Of a stretch of DNA of 64,000 bases, positions 30,788 to 42,732 are shown one piece after another. The DNA comes from Tillandsia leiboldiana (Eukaryota; Streptophyta; Magnoliopsida; Poales; Bromeliaceae). The notes beneath the pieces are model-generated. The model did not search any database. It was not told where the DNA came from and was given only the letters and a program-made list of their open reading frames with translations. How positions within the stretch are numbered: the first letter of the stretch is position 1; every line of letters begins with the position of its first letter. Position numbers and translations under genes: made by a program. The stretch covers positions 38,006-102,005 of the forward strand of contig JAQNDB010000278.1 of NCBI GenBank assembly GCA_029204045.2. The letters are read 5' to 3'.

Positions 30788-30960
30788 CGTGGCCTTGTGG
30801 ATTCAAGGTGCTACCGCTCTCGTGGATTCGGAGCGAGGTACGTTCGTGGATTCGAGACGTGCTACTGGGTGAAGACCGTGGATTCGGTTGGACGTCGTGG
30901 ATTCGATGTTGGACGCCGTGGATTCGACGTTGGACGCTAATCGTGGATTCGAGGAGCGTT
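30788..30960 (+). repeat. Irregular repeats of CGTGGATTCG
   Basis: The decamer or close variants recur about seven times at irregular spacing downstream of the TATA box, probably in the transcribed leader. The pattern is the same in all copia LTRs here. Confidence 0.8.
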
Positions 30961-31260
30961 GCGGAGCGAGCGGAGAAGATCTACTAGGAGCGTATGGAAA
31001 AAGGTCGAGTCGTCGTTGAGTACGGTATATCACCTTTGTACGTGTTATAATTCTAGTGGATTTCGCCGTGTTATCGGTCCCGTGGTTTTTTACTCCGGTT
31101 TTGGAGTTTTCCACGTAAAAATCTTGCGTGTTATATTTTCATTTCCGCATTGGGTTTTATTGCGCAACGATTTTTGAGTGTTTATTGTTTACACCTATTC
31201 ACCCCCCCTCTAGGTGGTTTTTCCCCTATTTAGATCCATATTTTAACATAACCCAACAAT

Positions 31261-31272
31261 TGGTATCAGAGC
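31261..31272 (+). other. Primer binding site of copia-2 (tRNA-iMet)
   Basis: TGGTATCAGAGC two bases after the 5' LTR and 19 bases before the gag ATG. Confidence 0.95.
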
Positions 31273-31291
31273 GGGAATAGGGTTGTAAACA

Positions 31292-32510
31292 ATGGTTGAA
31301 GGTGGAAACATCAACAGACCCCCGTTCTTCGATGGAACAAACTATGCCTACTGGAAAGTACGGATGAAAGCATTTCTTATTTCCATCGACGAACGAGTGT
31401 GGCAATCAATTGAGTTAGGATGGTTTAATCCAACTGAAATTATTGTTGATGTTCACACCATCAAACCTAGGTCGAAATGGACCAAGGAAGAGATAGACTT
31501 ATCTTCTTACAATGACAAAGGAATTAACGGTTTATTTAATGCCTTGTCACAAACGGAATTCTCTCGCGTCTCGGCATGTGAGACTGCGAAAGAAATCTGG
31601 GATGTTCTTCAAGTTACACATGAGGGAACTAACCTTGTGAAGATTCAAAAGCTGCAAATGCTTATGAGCAGATTTGACTCTATTTTCATGGCAGAAAATG
31701 AATCTTTCACAGATTACTATACACGATTGCAAGACATCGTGAACACATGTGCTAACTTGGGAGAGAAAATTCCAGAACTTAAAATTGTAAGAAAGATTTT
31801 AGGAACTCTTCCTGAAAGATTTCGTTTCAAGGTTACGGCCATTGAAACTATTAAACACCCGGACGAAATCCGTGTAGAAGAATTAGTTGGTTCATTACAA
31901 ACATATGAAATGACATTTCCTACTAACTATTCTTCTGGAAAAGCATCTACTACTAAGTCTTCAGGTTTTGCGTTGAAAACAACAAAAGAAGAAGACGCGG
32001 ATTCATCCTCCTCAGACGATGACGAGAACCTATCTATGGAGGACTTTGAGAAGCAGCTTGCTCTCTTGACAAGAAGATTTCGCCGAAACTTTCGAAGGGG
32101 TAATTCAAGTAAAACTCCATCCTTCGAAAAGTGGAAGAAAGGCAAAGGTTTTTCAAGCCAAAAGTCAAGAAAGCAAGAAAGTTTTTCAAAGGATAAGAAA
32201 AGCTCAGAGGGACAAGTCCAATGCTTCAAGTGCCGAGGATACGGCCATATCTCAACGGAGTGTCCAAATAAGAATCCGTCAAAGAAGAAACCGATGCAAG
32301 CCGTCACTTGGGATGACACCTCAACGTCAAATGAGTCATCTTCAAGTGATGAAGAAAATAACGCAACGGCGTTCCACGCGTCCACATCTTCACCCTTCAT
32401 GTGCTTAATGGCAAGTACATCCGATTCATTGTCCAACTCCTCCGAGGTTGAAAAAAAAAAACTGCAACGGACGACGAATCGAGTAACTCTGAAGGTGAAG
32501 ATTTTGCTCT
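31292..32510 (+). pseudogene. Copia-2 gag, N-terminal two thirds
   Basis: Starts at the ATG at 31292 (MVEGGNINRPP). It encodes the copia Gag capsid-type region, an acidic Ser-rich segment, a basic stretch and the first CCHC knuckle (CFKCRGYGHISTEC, 32222-32263). An eleven-base A run at 32451-32461 shifts the frame relative to copia-1. Element N then interrupts it at 32510, and gag continues at 42163. Confidence 0.92.
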
Positions 32511-35500
32511 TGTCACGCCCCGGGGTCGAAACTGCGACCCGGGCTCGCCAACAGATCCGCCGCCCATACGAGAAGCCCCGTATAGACGAAGCGACTAACC
32601 TGCAAAAGAGCATCTATACTATACAGATATCAGAGCTGAAAGTAAAGCTGCTAGAAATAAAAGCTATATACAACACAAGGTCCTCACCAAAAGTACAAAA
32701 GTCTCTCAAGCAGTAAAATAAAATACAACTCTATACCTCACTACAAGGTCGCTCAACATAAACTCTCAAACAAGACCGGGGGTACATCTACTCTCTGGAC
32801 GATGACTGGTAGGGAACTATCTCGCGACTCCCTTACCTCGATAAGAAGAAGCAGCAACAGGAGCAGCAGGAACAGGAGTAGAAGTCCCTGTGGGAAATAC
32901 ACCACGACGGGTGTGAGAACTACGTCCCAAGTAGTTCTCAGTGGGTGCCGCCAACAAGCCCGACGGTCTGCCCACCAAGTCTACTAGAGGCATAAGTAAC
33001 AACATAATACTGAAATGAAATGGCTGGAAAAGTAACTCTACAGCTACTATGCCTCTATCTAGATGCTCAAGAAAAGGAACAGATGGAACATGATGCATCT
33101 ACTAACACACACAGTAAACTCACCAAATCTATACTGACTGCCTCAAGGGTCCAGTCAAACCTGCGCCCCCCCCCTACTGCCGCACATCCTCAACAGGACG
33201 GGTCTACCGTAGGGTGTCCGTGACTGCCACTAACTGGCACAGTCAGAGGGACGGCGTCGACAAGTCGCGATAGCAAGTAACAGGCCCAACTCCGGAGTGG
33301 CTCTCGAGGGGAGCGACCCCACCGAGGAAAGTATCCGCGTATCTCTGTCGAGCTCAAATATGGCTCATGCAGGCTATAGTCCAAACCACGATCAACAAGA
33401 TCGACCAACAACACCAACTCTCAACCACAGGCTGGAAAACCACACAGCTGGGGCCACCGTCCGCCAGACGGCTCCCACAACAGAACACTAAACTCACAGG
33501 AAAGACCGACACCATAAGGGTTCGGAATCCCGATAGACCGGTGCTAAGAACCCTATCAAACAAGAACAGACTCTAGGCTCCGCCTATCGAAGTTCCCGAT
33601 CCCTTATAGTTCGGGAACACAATAACCTCGGTACGACACGCAGAAAACACCAACAGGGCCCGAAAGTCCCGGGAGACCTACACCTACAACCCTATCAAAC
33701 AAGAACAGGTTCCAGGCTCGGCCCCGTGGCTTTCGTCCCGACAACGGAACGGCCCCTTGAACCCGGATCACTCGAATCCTTTCGAGTGGGGAGATTTACA
33801 AGAAAAAGGTGACATTTGTTATTGAAAATCATTTGATCTAGAAGAAATCCATATTTAATGATTTTAGTTCTTTTTAGGAAAACAGTTAGAAAACAAGTCT
33901 TTTACCCAAACCCCGAAGGGCTGATGCCTTTGTCCAATCAAACAAGAACAGACTCCAGCGGCCCTTCGATGTTTGGAAGAAAACATTGGTAGACTAAAAT
34001 CATGTATATGTCGAAAAGGGTTCTGGGTTCTAGGTCCGGCTAACACTAGTAAACTACTGCCACTAACACAGTGGCGACAACCCAAACAGGGGAAAACAAG
34101 ATCTCTCGGGTCCACCGTTTACCCCAAACGGTTCCCGATACAGACAAGCGAACCCCTACATCTACCAGACTCCATCCACTCTGCTCCCAAGCACGAGTGC
34201 AAATGCATCCCACACTAAAAAGAAGTCCCGACCGCTCGGCCCACTACCCGGGCGAGGATAACACTAAGTCCAGGAATGAAACATAAAGTGTGGATGTCTA
34301 AACATAAATAACCCTAGCCCAAGTGAGGGTTTTCTACTGGTCTGGTTACACATGCAACATATGACAGGGGTGCTAGGTCAGGTTCCAAGATAACAGATAT
34401 TTAACAGGCGGTAGGAAGTAGAAGAGATCAAACGATCAACAGATAAAAACGAGGAATAATAACATTCAAATTCTAGCATGCTACCCAAGTCCAATCACTA
34501 TCATGCATGATTCTATATCAATAGAATTAGAGCACAGTCCATAGATCTTGAAAACAAGCCACCCACCTCGATTTGCCACCAATTGCTCGTAGACACTTGC
34601 AATTGGCCTCCACGCGATCCGCACGCAAAACGAAGTCCGCTGCCGGAGTCCGCACGCAAAACGGAGCACGGTGCCAGAATCCGCACGCAAAACGGAGTCT
34701 GCACGCAAAACGGAGCACGGTGCCAGAATCCGCACGCAAAACGGAGTCTGCACGCAAAACGGAGCACGGTGCCGAAACCCGCGCGCAAAACGGAGTCTGC
34801 ACGCAAAACGGAGCACGGTGCCGAAACCCGCGCGCAAAACGGAGTCTGCACCCAAAACGGTGCACGCCGTCGGGGACCGCACGCAAAACGGTGCAGTAAA
34901 ACACAGTCCCTAACACAGATAAGAGCAAGAGGGTTAAAACACTGTTCAAAAGAACGCTCCAAAACTGTGCTAAAAACACCGAAAAAAAGAAGTGCGGGAC
35001 CAACCTCGACGCGTCGCACCGCCCAACCGACCCGTTTGGAACACCTCGCGCGCTCCGCGAGGTCCACGGCGCACCGCCACAACCCCCAAAAATTCCCTCC
35101 TCACTCCCTCTCTCGCTCGGTGAAGAAGAAAGAAAAGAAAAAGGAAGAGAAATGGCGCTCGGGGGAGGAAGAAGAAGAAGAAGAAAAAGGGAAAAAGGGG
35201 GGTGGTCCACGGCTCAAGGGTGCACGGTGGACCGGCCAATGGGGGAGCCCCCAGCCGCGGTCCACGGCACACAGGCGCGTGCACCCGGCGCAGGCACACG
35301 CCTGCCCGTCCACGCGGCCGCGTCACCGCGCGCCACGCGGCACGCGACAGTCACGCGCCACACGGGCGCGTGACACCGAGCGCCCGCTCCCCTTCCGCGC
35401 GGCCGCCAACGGGGGCCCGCCACGTGGCGGCCCCTGCGTCACCCGCGCAGGAGCGCATTCCCAATGCGCGCCAGACGCGCGCATTCCCGCGTCCGTACGC

Positions 35501-36099
35501 CGCCTCGAGCCGCGCGCCACCTCGGGATCCGCGCCACACCTCGAAAAACGCGCCGCGATGCCTCGAAAAACGCGCAACTCAACCGGGCTCCAAACCAAAC
35601 AAGTAAATAGTCCATTCCTAGCGATTTCGCGCGCTGAATCCAAAAATGATGTCCATTTTTCCAAATTCTGATCCGAAAATTGCGGAGTGCCCCCGGATAG
35701 CCAACTTGATCCGATTTCCGCGCCGGGCCCAATTCTGAAGTCCGATTTGCCAAATTGCAACTCTAAAAATTCCCGAAGGCAACCGGAGGGGTAATCTTTT
35801 ATCCAAACTTCGCCCGGAGTCCAAATTGACATCTGAATCGCGCGAAACCACTACCCAACACTCGACGGGTCCTCCAATTTTCACGGGAACTCCTTTTAAG
35901 CCCAAGGTCCAACACTTGTGTCCAAATTGTGCACAAACACCACCGACACATCACGCAGGCCCCCAGTAATGCAAAATAAAACTCAAATTGCACCACAAAT
36001 CCATTTCTCGGGCCCGACAAGCGAACAAATACTCCCAACGGCCACCAAAAGCTGCCCAACAACCAGCAAACTCTACGCGGGGGATTCCGGGACCTCACA
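32511..36099 (-). repeat. Element N 3' LTR
   Basis: TGTCACGCCCC to CCGGGACCTCACA on the plus strand. Includes 49 bp tandem repeats (34693-34888), a GC-rich segment (35220-35560) with a G-box at 35421, and long frames on both strands that are repeat translations, not genes. Confidence 0.95.
34693..34888. repeat. 49 bp tandem repeats in the N LTR
   Basis: About four 49 bp units start at 34693, 34742, 34791 and 34840 with CGGAGTCTGCACGCAAAACG. The other LTR has the array at about 40752-40947. The repeats create the open frames seen here in several phases. Confidence 0.9.
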
Positions 36100-36110
36100 C
36101 TCTCCCCCAC
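36100..36110 (-). other. Element N polypurine tract
   Basis: The minus strand reads GTGGGGGAGAG directly before the 3' LTR, preceded by the same TTTCGAGGACGAAAC motif as in gypsy-A. Confidence 0.88.
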
Positions 36111-36610
36111 TAAAAGAAAGTTTCGTCCTCGAAACTAACACAGCCCAAAAGGGGAGTTCCGAAGCCACAAGTAAGTATCCATCAACACCGTCTCCATCTC
36201 CCCAGTCGCTACGCACACTCCGCGAAGCGAGTTCCACACGGCCAGGAGTCCGAAAGCTGGAAAAACTCAGAAGTTCCAAAGGACAGAGGACAAGGAAGAA
36301 CGACCAACTCTACTCGTCCAAAACTACACGTACTACGCCAACACAACCAACAAGAAGGGTAAAGGCCCCACCAGCCGGAAAGTCGTCAACCACAACTCTC
36401 AATTTAGAAAACGACTGAAATTAACGAAAAGTCCGAAAATTTCGAAAGCACCAATGCCCTTGCCCCAATCAAACAAGAACAGGTTCGGGCACCGTCTCCA
36501 TTTCTGGAGCAGTCTTTCGAAGTTTTCGTTCTGTTCGAAAATTTCAGCACACCGGCGAGAAAAGGGAGAGAAGTGTTGAAGTCGTTCCTGCCGTGGCAAC
36601 AAAACGAAAG
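36111..36610. other. Element N interior next to the PPT, no gene
   Basis: About 500 bases where RT-RNase H-integrase would be expected. No frame here resembles pol, so the deletion that removed pol lies in or next to this stretch. Confidence 0.6.
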
Positions 36611-38275
36611 CTACGATTTAAACGCGACCCCTACGGACACCACCTCTAGTCCTAATCGTCGCCAACGATCCAAAAGTAGCACCAAGCCGCAAACCGCTGA
36701 AGCCACAGCTGAAGGAAGGATACCCTGGTGATCTATGAAAATGAACTCCTCTAGTCCAACTCGCGGAAGGTTAACTGATCTCATTCCACAATCAGCCGTT
36801 GAACAATACCGCAACAACTGGTCCATCCAGTGTGCTCAATCTGAGTCGTGGAGCTGCCCCTGAACTGTAACACCTGCCAGTGTAATTCCAAGTCTCAACT
36901 GTACTGGACACAATCCACAAGGCTCCCCCCACACGCACAACACCAACAGAAATCTGTACCTCTAGTGCACGGGGTAACAACTCTACCTCCAGTCCAAACA
37001 GGAAAGCCAAAAACACTCAACTCAAACTGCTGTAAAGAAATCATGCCCGCGACAATCTGGTCCACTGCCGTAGCGCCCTCCAACCGGGCGGTACAGACTC
37101 ATCCGCTCGATGTAGGTGGTCGTCGCTCAGTCTGCCCCGACGTCGTATCCCTATCTGCCTGGCGGTAAATCGGCGGAGTTCCTTCATCCCGAAGAGGTAG
37201 AGGGGGGTGCCGTCGCAAGCGGTATTGCTGTAAGTACTGCTCGAGGGCATGCTGCCTGAAAATGCCCCGACTGTCCACACGAAAAACATCGCCTCCGCCT
37301 GTGGTCACACTGCGACGCAGAATGCGGCCTACCACAAATGACATAGTCATCCCGCTGCTGCTGCTGATACATCGGCTGTGGAGAACCTCCTGGTCTCTGT
37401 CTCCTCTAAGACTCACGACCCTCAGACTGGGATCATGGCGGCCCCGGGGGTCTCGATCTACTCAACTATCCAAACTCAGGCGGCACTGGATGTCTCTCCC
37501 CGGAGCTGGTCCCTGGCGCTCCGTCTCTCTCTGACGTGATCACTGATCCTCGGTCAACCCACCGAGCCTACTCAACAATCGCAAAACTCGCGAACATACT
37601 CCAGAAGAGGTCGACTCCCCTGCTGCAGGCGTCTAGGATCCCCTTCCAGTTTCTGTTTACACTGTCAGGAAAGAAGGCCTTGAGCAGTTAAGCACAAAAC
37701 TGGTTTCAAGTCAACAACTGCACTCTCGGTGGTCCAGCAGGACGAACTCGACGCCACCAAATCTCGGCGTCCTCTTCCCAAAAGTGCGTAGCCAAGTGTA
37801 CCTGAAGCTTCTCCATTGTTGCTATCCAGTTTTCAGCCTCCCACTGCTCCAAGCTCAAACCTGCAAATCGGGGTGGATCGGACTGCCGGGACTGGCCCTA
37901 TCGACCGATGATGTCCCAAAGTTTATCTACTATCCGCCATCCACCCTACCTCAGTGCCTCGGCACTACTCGTCGACACGGAGGGGGTTGCTCGCTCCATC
38001 GGTGCCACTAGTACAACTGCATATGCCACTGCATAGGAAGGAGGTGCTGGAGGACTCTCAAGCAGTACTGCAACTGGCTGTGTTATCTGCTCCAACAGGC
38101 GCATCAAACGTTCCATGGCCTACTCCTGGCATCGGACAGCCTCCGACATCGGTAACATCTGGGTCCATAACCCTGGGTCTCGCTCTGCTCTGATAGCTCT
38201 GCCTCCCGCTGCTCGGGTACCCATCAGATGCGGGATGTGCCCTCTTCACCACACTGCACGACGTCTCAGAGGCAT
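36611..38275 (-). pseudogene. Element N gag-protease remnant
   Basis: Read on the minus strand from an ATG at 38275 (MPLRRR, compare gypsy-A MPPRRQ), gag-like sequence is present but stops within ten codons and is scattered over several frames. A CCHC knuckle (CFSCGQSGHFQAAC) survives at 37288-37247. Further on (37016-36611) come fragments resembling the gypsy-A protease region, such as LPRALEVQI, without an intact DTGA. Nothing downstream resembles RT. It is clearly non-functional. Confidence 0.8.
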
Positions 38276-38569
38276 AGTAGTCCACTGCACAATAACAAAC
38301 ATCAGGACACAACAACCATACGACCAAATCCAGCGAAAGTCTAAGACATGTCACCCATTCCATAGCATTATGTTGTCTGCAGCCAACATAATCACTTAGG
38401 AGAATAAACATGCCAATCACTCATCCCGTCTCTTGGGAGAGGTATGAAACTCAATCAGGACTCTCGCTATAAGTCACGACTCTCACGTAGTCATCCTAAT
38501 GTCCAACCACAAGCCTAGGGTTTCTAAGTCCACCACGACCTACAACCTAGGCTCTGATACCACCTAATC
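38276..38569 (-). other. Element N leader with PBS and palindrome
   Basis: Untranslated leader. PBS TGGTATCAGAGC on the minus strand at 38562-38551. The 24 nt palindrome centred on CTGCAG is at 38368-38391, 159 bases beyond the PBS, the same spacing as in gypsy-A. Confidence 0.85.
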
Positions 38570-41500
38570 TGTCACGCCCCGGGGTCGAAACTGCGACCCG
38601 GGCTCGCCAACAGATCCGCCGCCCATACGAGAAGCCCCGTATAGACGAAGCGACTAACCTGCAAAAGAGCATCTATACTATACAGATATCAGAGCTGAAA
38701 GTAAAGCTGCTAGAAATAAAAGCTATATACAACACAAGGTCCTCACCAAAAGTACAAAAGTCTCTCAAGCAGTAAAATAAAATACAACTCTATACCTCAC
38801 TACAAGGTCGCTCAACATAAACTCTCAAACAAGACCGGGGGTACATCTACTCTCTGGACGATGACTGGTAGGGAACTATCTCGCGACTCCCTTACCTCGA
38901 TAAGAAGAAGCAGCAACAGGAGCAGCAGGAACAGGAGTAGAAGTCCCTGTGGGAAATACACCACGACGGGTGTGAGAACTACGTCCCAAGTAGTTCTCAG
39001 TGGGTGCCGCCAACAAGCCCGACGGTCTGCCCACCAAGTCTACTAGAGGCATAAGTAACAACATAATACTGAAATGAAATGGCTGGAAAAGTAACTCTAC
39101 AGCTACTATGCCTCTATCTAGATGCTCAAGAAAAGGAACAGATGGAACATGATGCATCTACTAACACACACAGTAAACTCACCAAATCTATACTGACTGC
39201 CTCAAGGGTCCAGTCAAACCTGCGCCCCCCCCTACTGCCGCACATCCTCAACAGGACGGGTCTACCGTAGGGTGTCCGTGACTGCCACTAACTGGCACAG
39301 TCAGAGGGACGGCGTCGACAAGTCGCGATAGCAAGTAACAGGCCCAACTCCGGAGTGGCTCTCGAGGGGAGCGACCCCACCGAGGAAAGTATCCGCGTAT
39401 CTCTGTCGAGCTCAAATATGGCTCATGCAGGCTATAGTCCAAACCACGATCAACAAGATCGACCAACAACACCAACTCTCAACCACAGGCTGGAAAACCA
39501 CACAGCTGGGGCCACCGTCCGCCAGACGGCTCCCACAACAGAACACTAAACTCACAGGAAAGACCGACACCATAAGGGTTCGGAATCCCGATAGACCGGT
39601 GCTAAGAACCCTATCGAACAAGAACAGACTCTAGGCTCCGCCTATCGAAGTTCCCGATCCCTTATAGTTCGGGAACACAATAACCTCGGTACGACACGCA
39701 GAAAACACCAACAGGGCCCGAAAGTCCCGGGAGACCTACACCTACAACCCTATCAAACAAGAACAGGTTCCAGGCTCGGCCCCGTGGCTTTCGTCCCGAC
39801 AACGGAACGGCCCCTAGAACCCGGATCACTCGAATCCTTTCGAGTGGGGAGATTTACAAGAAAAAGGTGACATTTGTTATTGAAAATCATTTGATCTAGA
39901 AGAAATCCATATTTAATGATTTTAGTTCTTTTTAGGAAAACAGTTAGAAAACAAGTCTTTTACCCAAACCCCGAAGGGCTGATGCCTTTGTCCAATCAAA
40001 CAAGAACAGACTCCAGCGGCCCTTCGATGTTTGGAAGAAAACATTGGTAGACTAAAATCATGTATATGTCGAAAAGGGTTCTGGGTTCTAGGTCCGGCTA
40101 ACACTAGTAAACTACTGCCACTAACACAGTGGCGACAACCCAAACAGGGGAAAACAAGATCTCTCGGGTCCACCGTTTACCCCAAACGGTTCCCGATACA
40201 GACAAGCGAACCCCTACATCTACCAGACTCCATCCACTCTGCTCCCAAGCACGAGTGCAAATGCATCCCACACTAAAAAGAAGTCCCGACCGCTCGGCCC
40301 ACTACCCGGGCGAGGATAACACTAAGTCCAGGAATGAAACATAAAGTGTGGATGTCTAAACATAAATAACCCTAGCCCAAGTGAGGGTTTTCTACTGGTC
40401 TGGTTACACATGCAACATATGACAGGGGTGCTAGGTCAGGTTCCAAGATAACAGATATTTAACAGGCGGTAGGAAGTAGAAGAGATCAAACGATCAACAG
40501 ATAAAAACGAGGAATAATAACATTCAAATTCTAGCATGCTACCCAAGTCCAATCACTATCATGCATGATTCTATATCAATAGAATTAGAGCACAGTCCAT
40601 AGATCTTGAAAACAAGCCACCCACCTCGATTTGCCACCAATTGCTCGTAGACACTTGCAATTGGCCTCCACGCGATCCGCACGCAAAACGAAGTCCGCTG
40701 CCGGAGTCCGCACGCAAAACGGAGCACGGTGCCAGAATCCGCACGCAAAACGGAGTCTGCACGCAAAACGGAGCACGGTGCCAGAATCCGCACGCAAAAC
40801 GGAGTCTGCACGCAAAACGGAGCACGGTGCCAAAACCCGCGCGCAAAACGGAGTCTGCACGCAAAACGGAGCACGGTGCCGAAACCCGCGCGCAAAACGG
40901 AGTCTGCACGCAAAACGGTGCACGCCGTCGGGGACCGCACGCAAAACGGTGCAGTAAAACACAGTCCCTAACACAGATAAGAGCAAGAGGGTTAAAACAC
41001 TGTTCAAAAGAACGCTCCAAAACTGTGCTAAAAACACCGAAAAAAAGAAGTGCGGGACCAACCTCGACGCGTCGCACCGCCCAACCGACCCGTTTGGAAC
41101 ACCTCGCGCGCTCCGCGAGGTCCACGGCGCACCGCCACAACCCCCAAAAATTCCCTCCTCACTCCCTCTCTCGCTCGGTGAAGAAGAAAGAAAAGAAAAA
41201 GGAAGAGAAATGGCGCTCGGGGGAGGAAGAAGAAGAAGAAGAAAAAGGGAAAAAGGGGGGTGGTCCACGGCTCAAGGGTGCACGGTGGACCGGCCAATGG
41301 GGGAGCCCCCAGCCGCGGTCCACGGCACACAGGCGCGTGCACCCGGCGCAGGCACACGCCTGCCCGTCCACGCGGCCGCGTCACCGCGCGCCACGCGGCA
41401 CGCGACAGTCACGCGCCACACGGGCGCGTGACACCGAGCGCCCGCTCCCCTTCCGCGCGGCCGCCAACGGGGGCCCGCCACGTGGCGGCCCCTGCGTCAC

Positions 41501-42157
41501 CCGCGCAGGAGCGCATTCCCAATGCGCGCCAGACGCGCGCATTCCCGCGTCCGTACGCCGCCTCGAGCCGCGCGCCACCTCGGGATCCGCGCCACACCTC
41601 GAAAAACGCGCCGCGATGCCTCGAAAAACGCGCAACTCAACCGGGCTCCAAACCAAACAAGTAAATAGTCCATTCCTAGCGATTTCGCGCGCTGAATCCA
41701 AAAACGATGTCCATTTTTCCAAATTCTGATCCGAAAATTGCGGAGTGCCCCCGGATAGCCAACTTGATCCGATTTCCGCGCCGGGCCCAATTCTGAAGTC
41801 CGATTTGCCAAATTGCAACTCTAAAAATTCCCGAAGGCAACCGGAGGGGTAATCTTTTATCCAAACTTCGCCCGGAGTCCAAATTGACATCTGAATCGCG
41901 CGAAACCACTACCCAACACTCGACGGGTCCTCCAATTTTCACGGGAACTCCTTTTAAGCCCAAGGTCCAACACTTGTGTCCAAATTGTGCACAAACACCA
42001 CCGACACATCACGCAGGCCCCCAGTAATGCAAAATAAAACTCAAATTGCACCACAAATCCATTTCTCGGGCCCGACAAGCGAACAAATACTCCCAACGGC
42101 CACCAAAAGCTGCCCAACAACCAGCAAACTCTACGCGGGGGATTCCGGGACCTCACA
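38570..42157 (-). repeat. Element N 5' LTR
   Basis: 3588 bp, nearly identical to 32511-36099. The differences seen are one fewer C in the run near 39228, and substitutions near 39616, 39815, 40832, 40910 and 41705. Confidence 0.95.
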
Positions 42158-42162
42158 GCTCT

Positions 42163-42732
42163 AGCCTACTATAAACTTTTGAGGGATTCAAAGAAACTGG
42201 CTAAGCAAAACAAGGGGTTGAAGGGAGATTGCAGGATCTCGAATAAGAAGTAAAAAGGGCAACTTCTCTCTCGACCGGTCTTGAAGTGGAAAGGGATAAC
42301 CTGATAAAAGCAAATGCTTCACTTCAAGAGAAAAATGAGCATTTTGAGAAGGAACATGTAAAAATGATTGATAAAGCTGGTTACTTCTTGAAGCTCTATA
42401 CCGAGGCCCGACAGGAGAAAATGGAAATGACGAAGACCATTTTCCAACTCAAAGATGGTTTAAAGCGATTCTCTTCTAGAAGGAGTAAGTTGGATAAGAT
42501 GCTTGGTCTTGGTCAAACAAACCGATTCAGCCTCGGATACACTCAAACTGGAGACAGTCCTAGTTCGAGTGGAACAGTTTTTGTGCCTCAGTCGGTATCT
42601 CCTCCTCCGACGATGGAATTTAGAGCATACAACGACAACAACCCTATCTCACCCTCTTCGGGATCGTCAAGAACAAAGGTATGTTTTCGTTGTGGTTTTG
42701 CAGGGCACATTAGAAGAAATTGCAAGATGGGA
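42163..42732 (+). pseudogene. Copia-2 gag, coiled-coil and second CCHC part
   Basis: Continuation of gag after element N. Compared with copia-1 it has a one-base deletion near 42226 and a TAA at 42244-42246. The rest is open: a coiled-coil-type segment (MERDNLIKANASLQ...), a Ser/Pro-rich linker and the second CCHC knuckle (CFRCGFAGHIRRNC, 42682-42723). It is then interrupted by the solo LTR. Confidence 0.9.

Larger units (their letters stand above)
30000..31258 (+). repeat. Copia-2 5' LTR
   Basis: TGTTAAGGAATTT to ATAACCCAACA. Palindrome pairs at 30247-30445, TATA box at 30513-30520, repeated CGTGGATTCG motifs at about 30788-30960. Confidence 0.95.
32511..42157 (-). mobile_element. Gypsy element 'N', non-autonomous, very young
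   Basis: A minus-strand element of 9647 bp flanked by GCTCT (32506-32510 and 42158-42162). LTRs of 3589 bp (32511-36099) and 3588 bp (38570-42157) differ at about six positions by eye. The 2470 bp interior has a PPT, decayed gag and protease remnants, a leader palindrome and a PBS, but no reverse transcriptase, RNase H or integrase. It must have been moved by proteins from another element. Leader and LTR ends link it to M. Confidence 0.95.

Noticed and set aside
35202..35606. 134-codon plus-strand frame with host-like composition in the N LTR
   Set aside because: It overlaps other open frames in a GC-rich LTR segment, has no domain and is duplicated exactly in the other LTR.
34513..35671. 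Frames of up to 362 codons in the N LTR, repeated at 40571-41729
   Set aside because: Produced by the 49 bp tandem repeats and a GC-rich segment. Both copies are open only because the LTRs are nearly identical.
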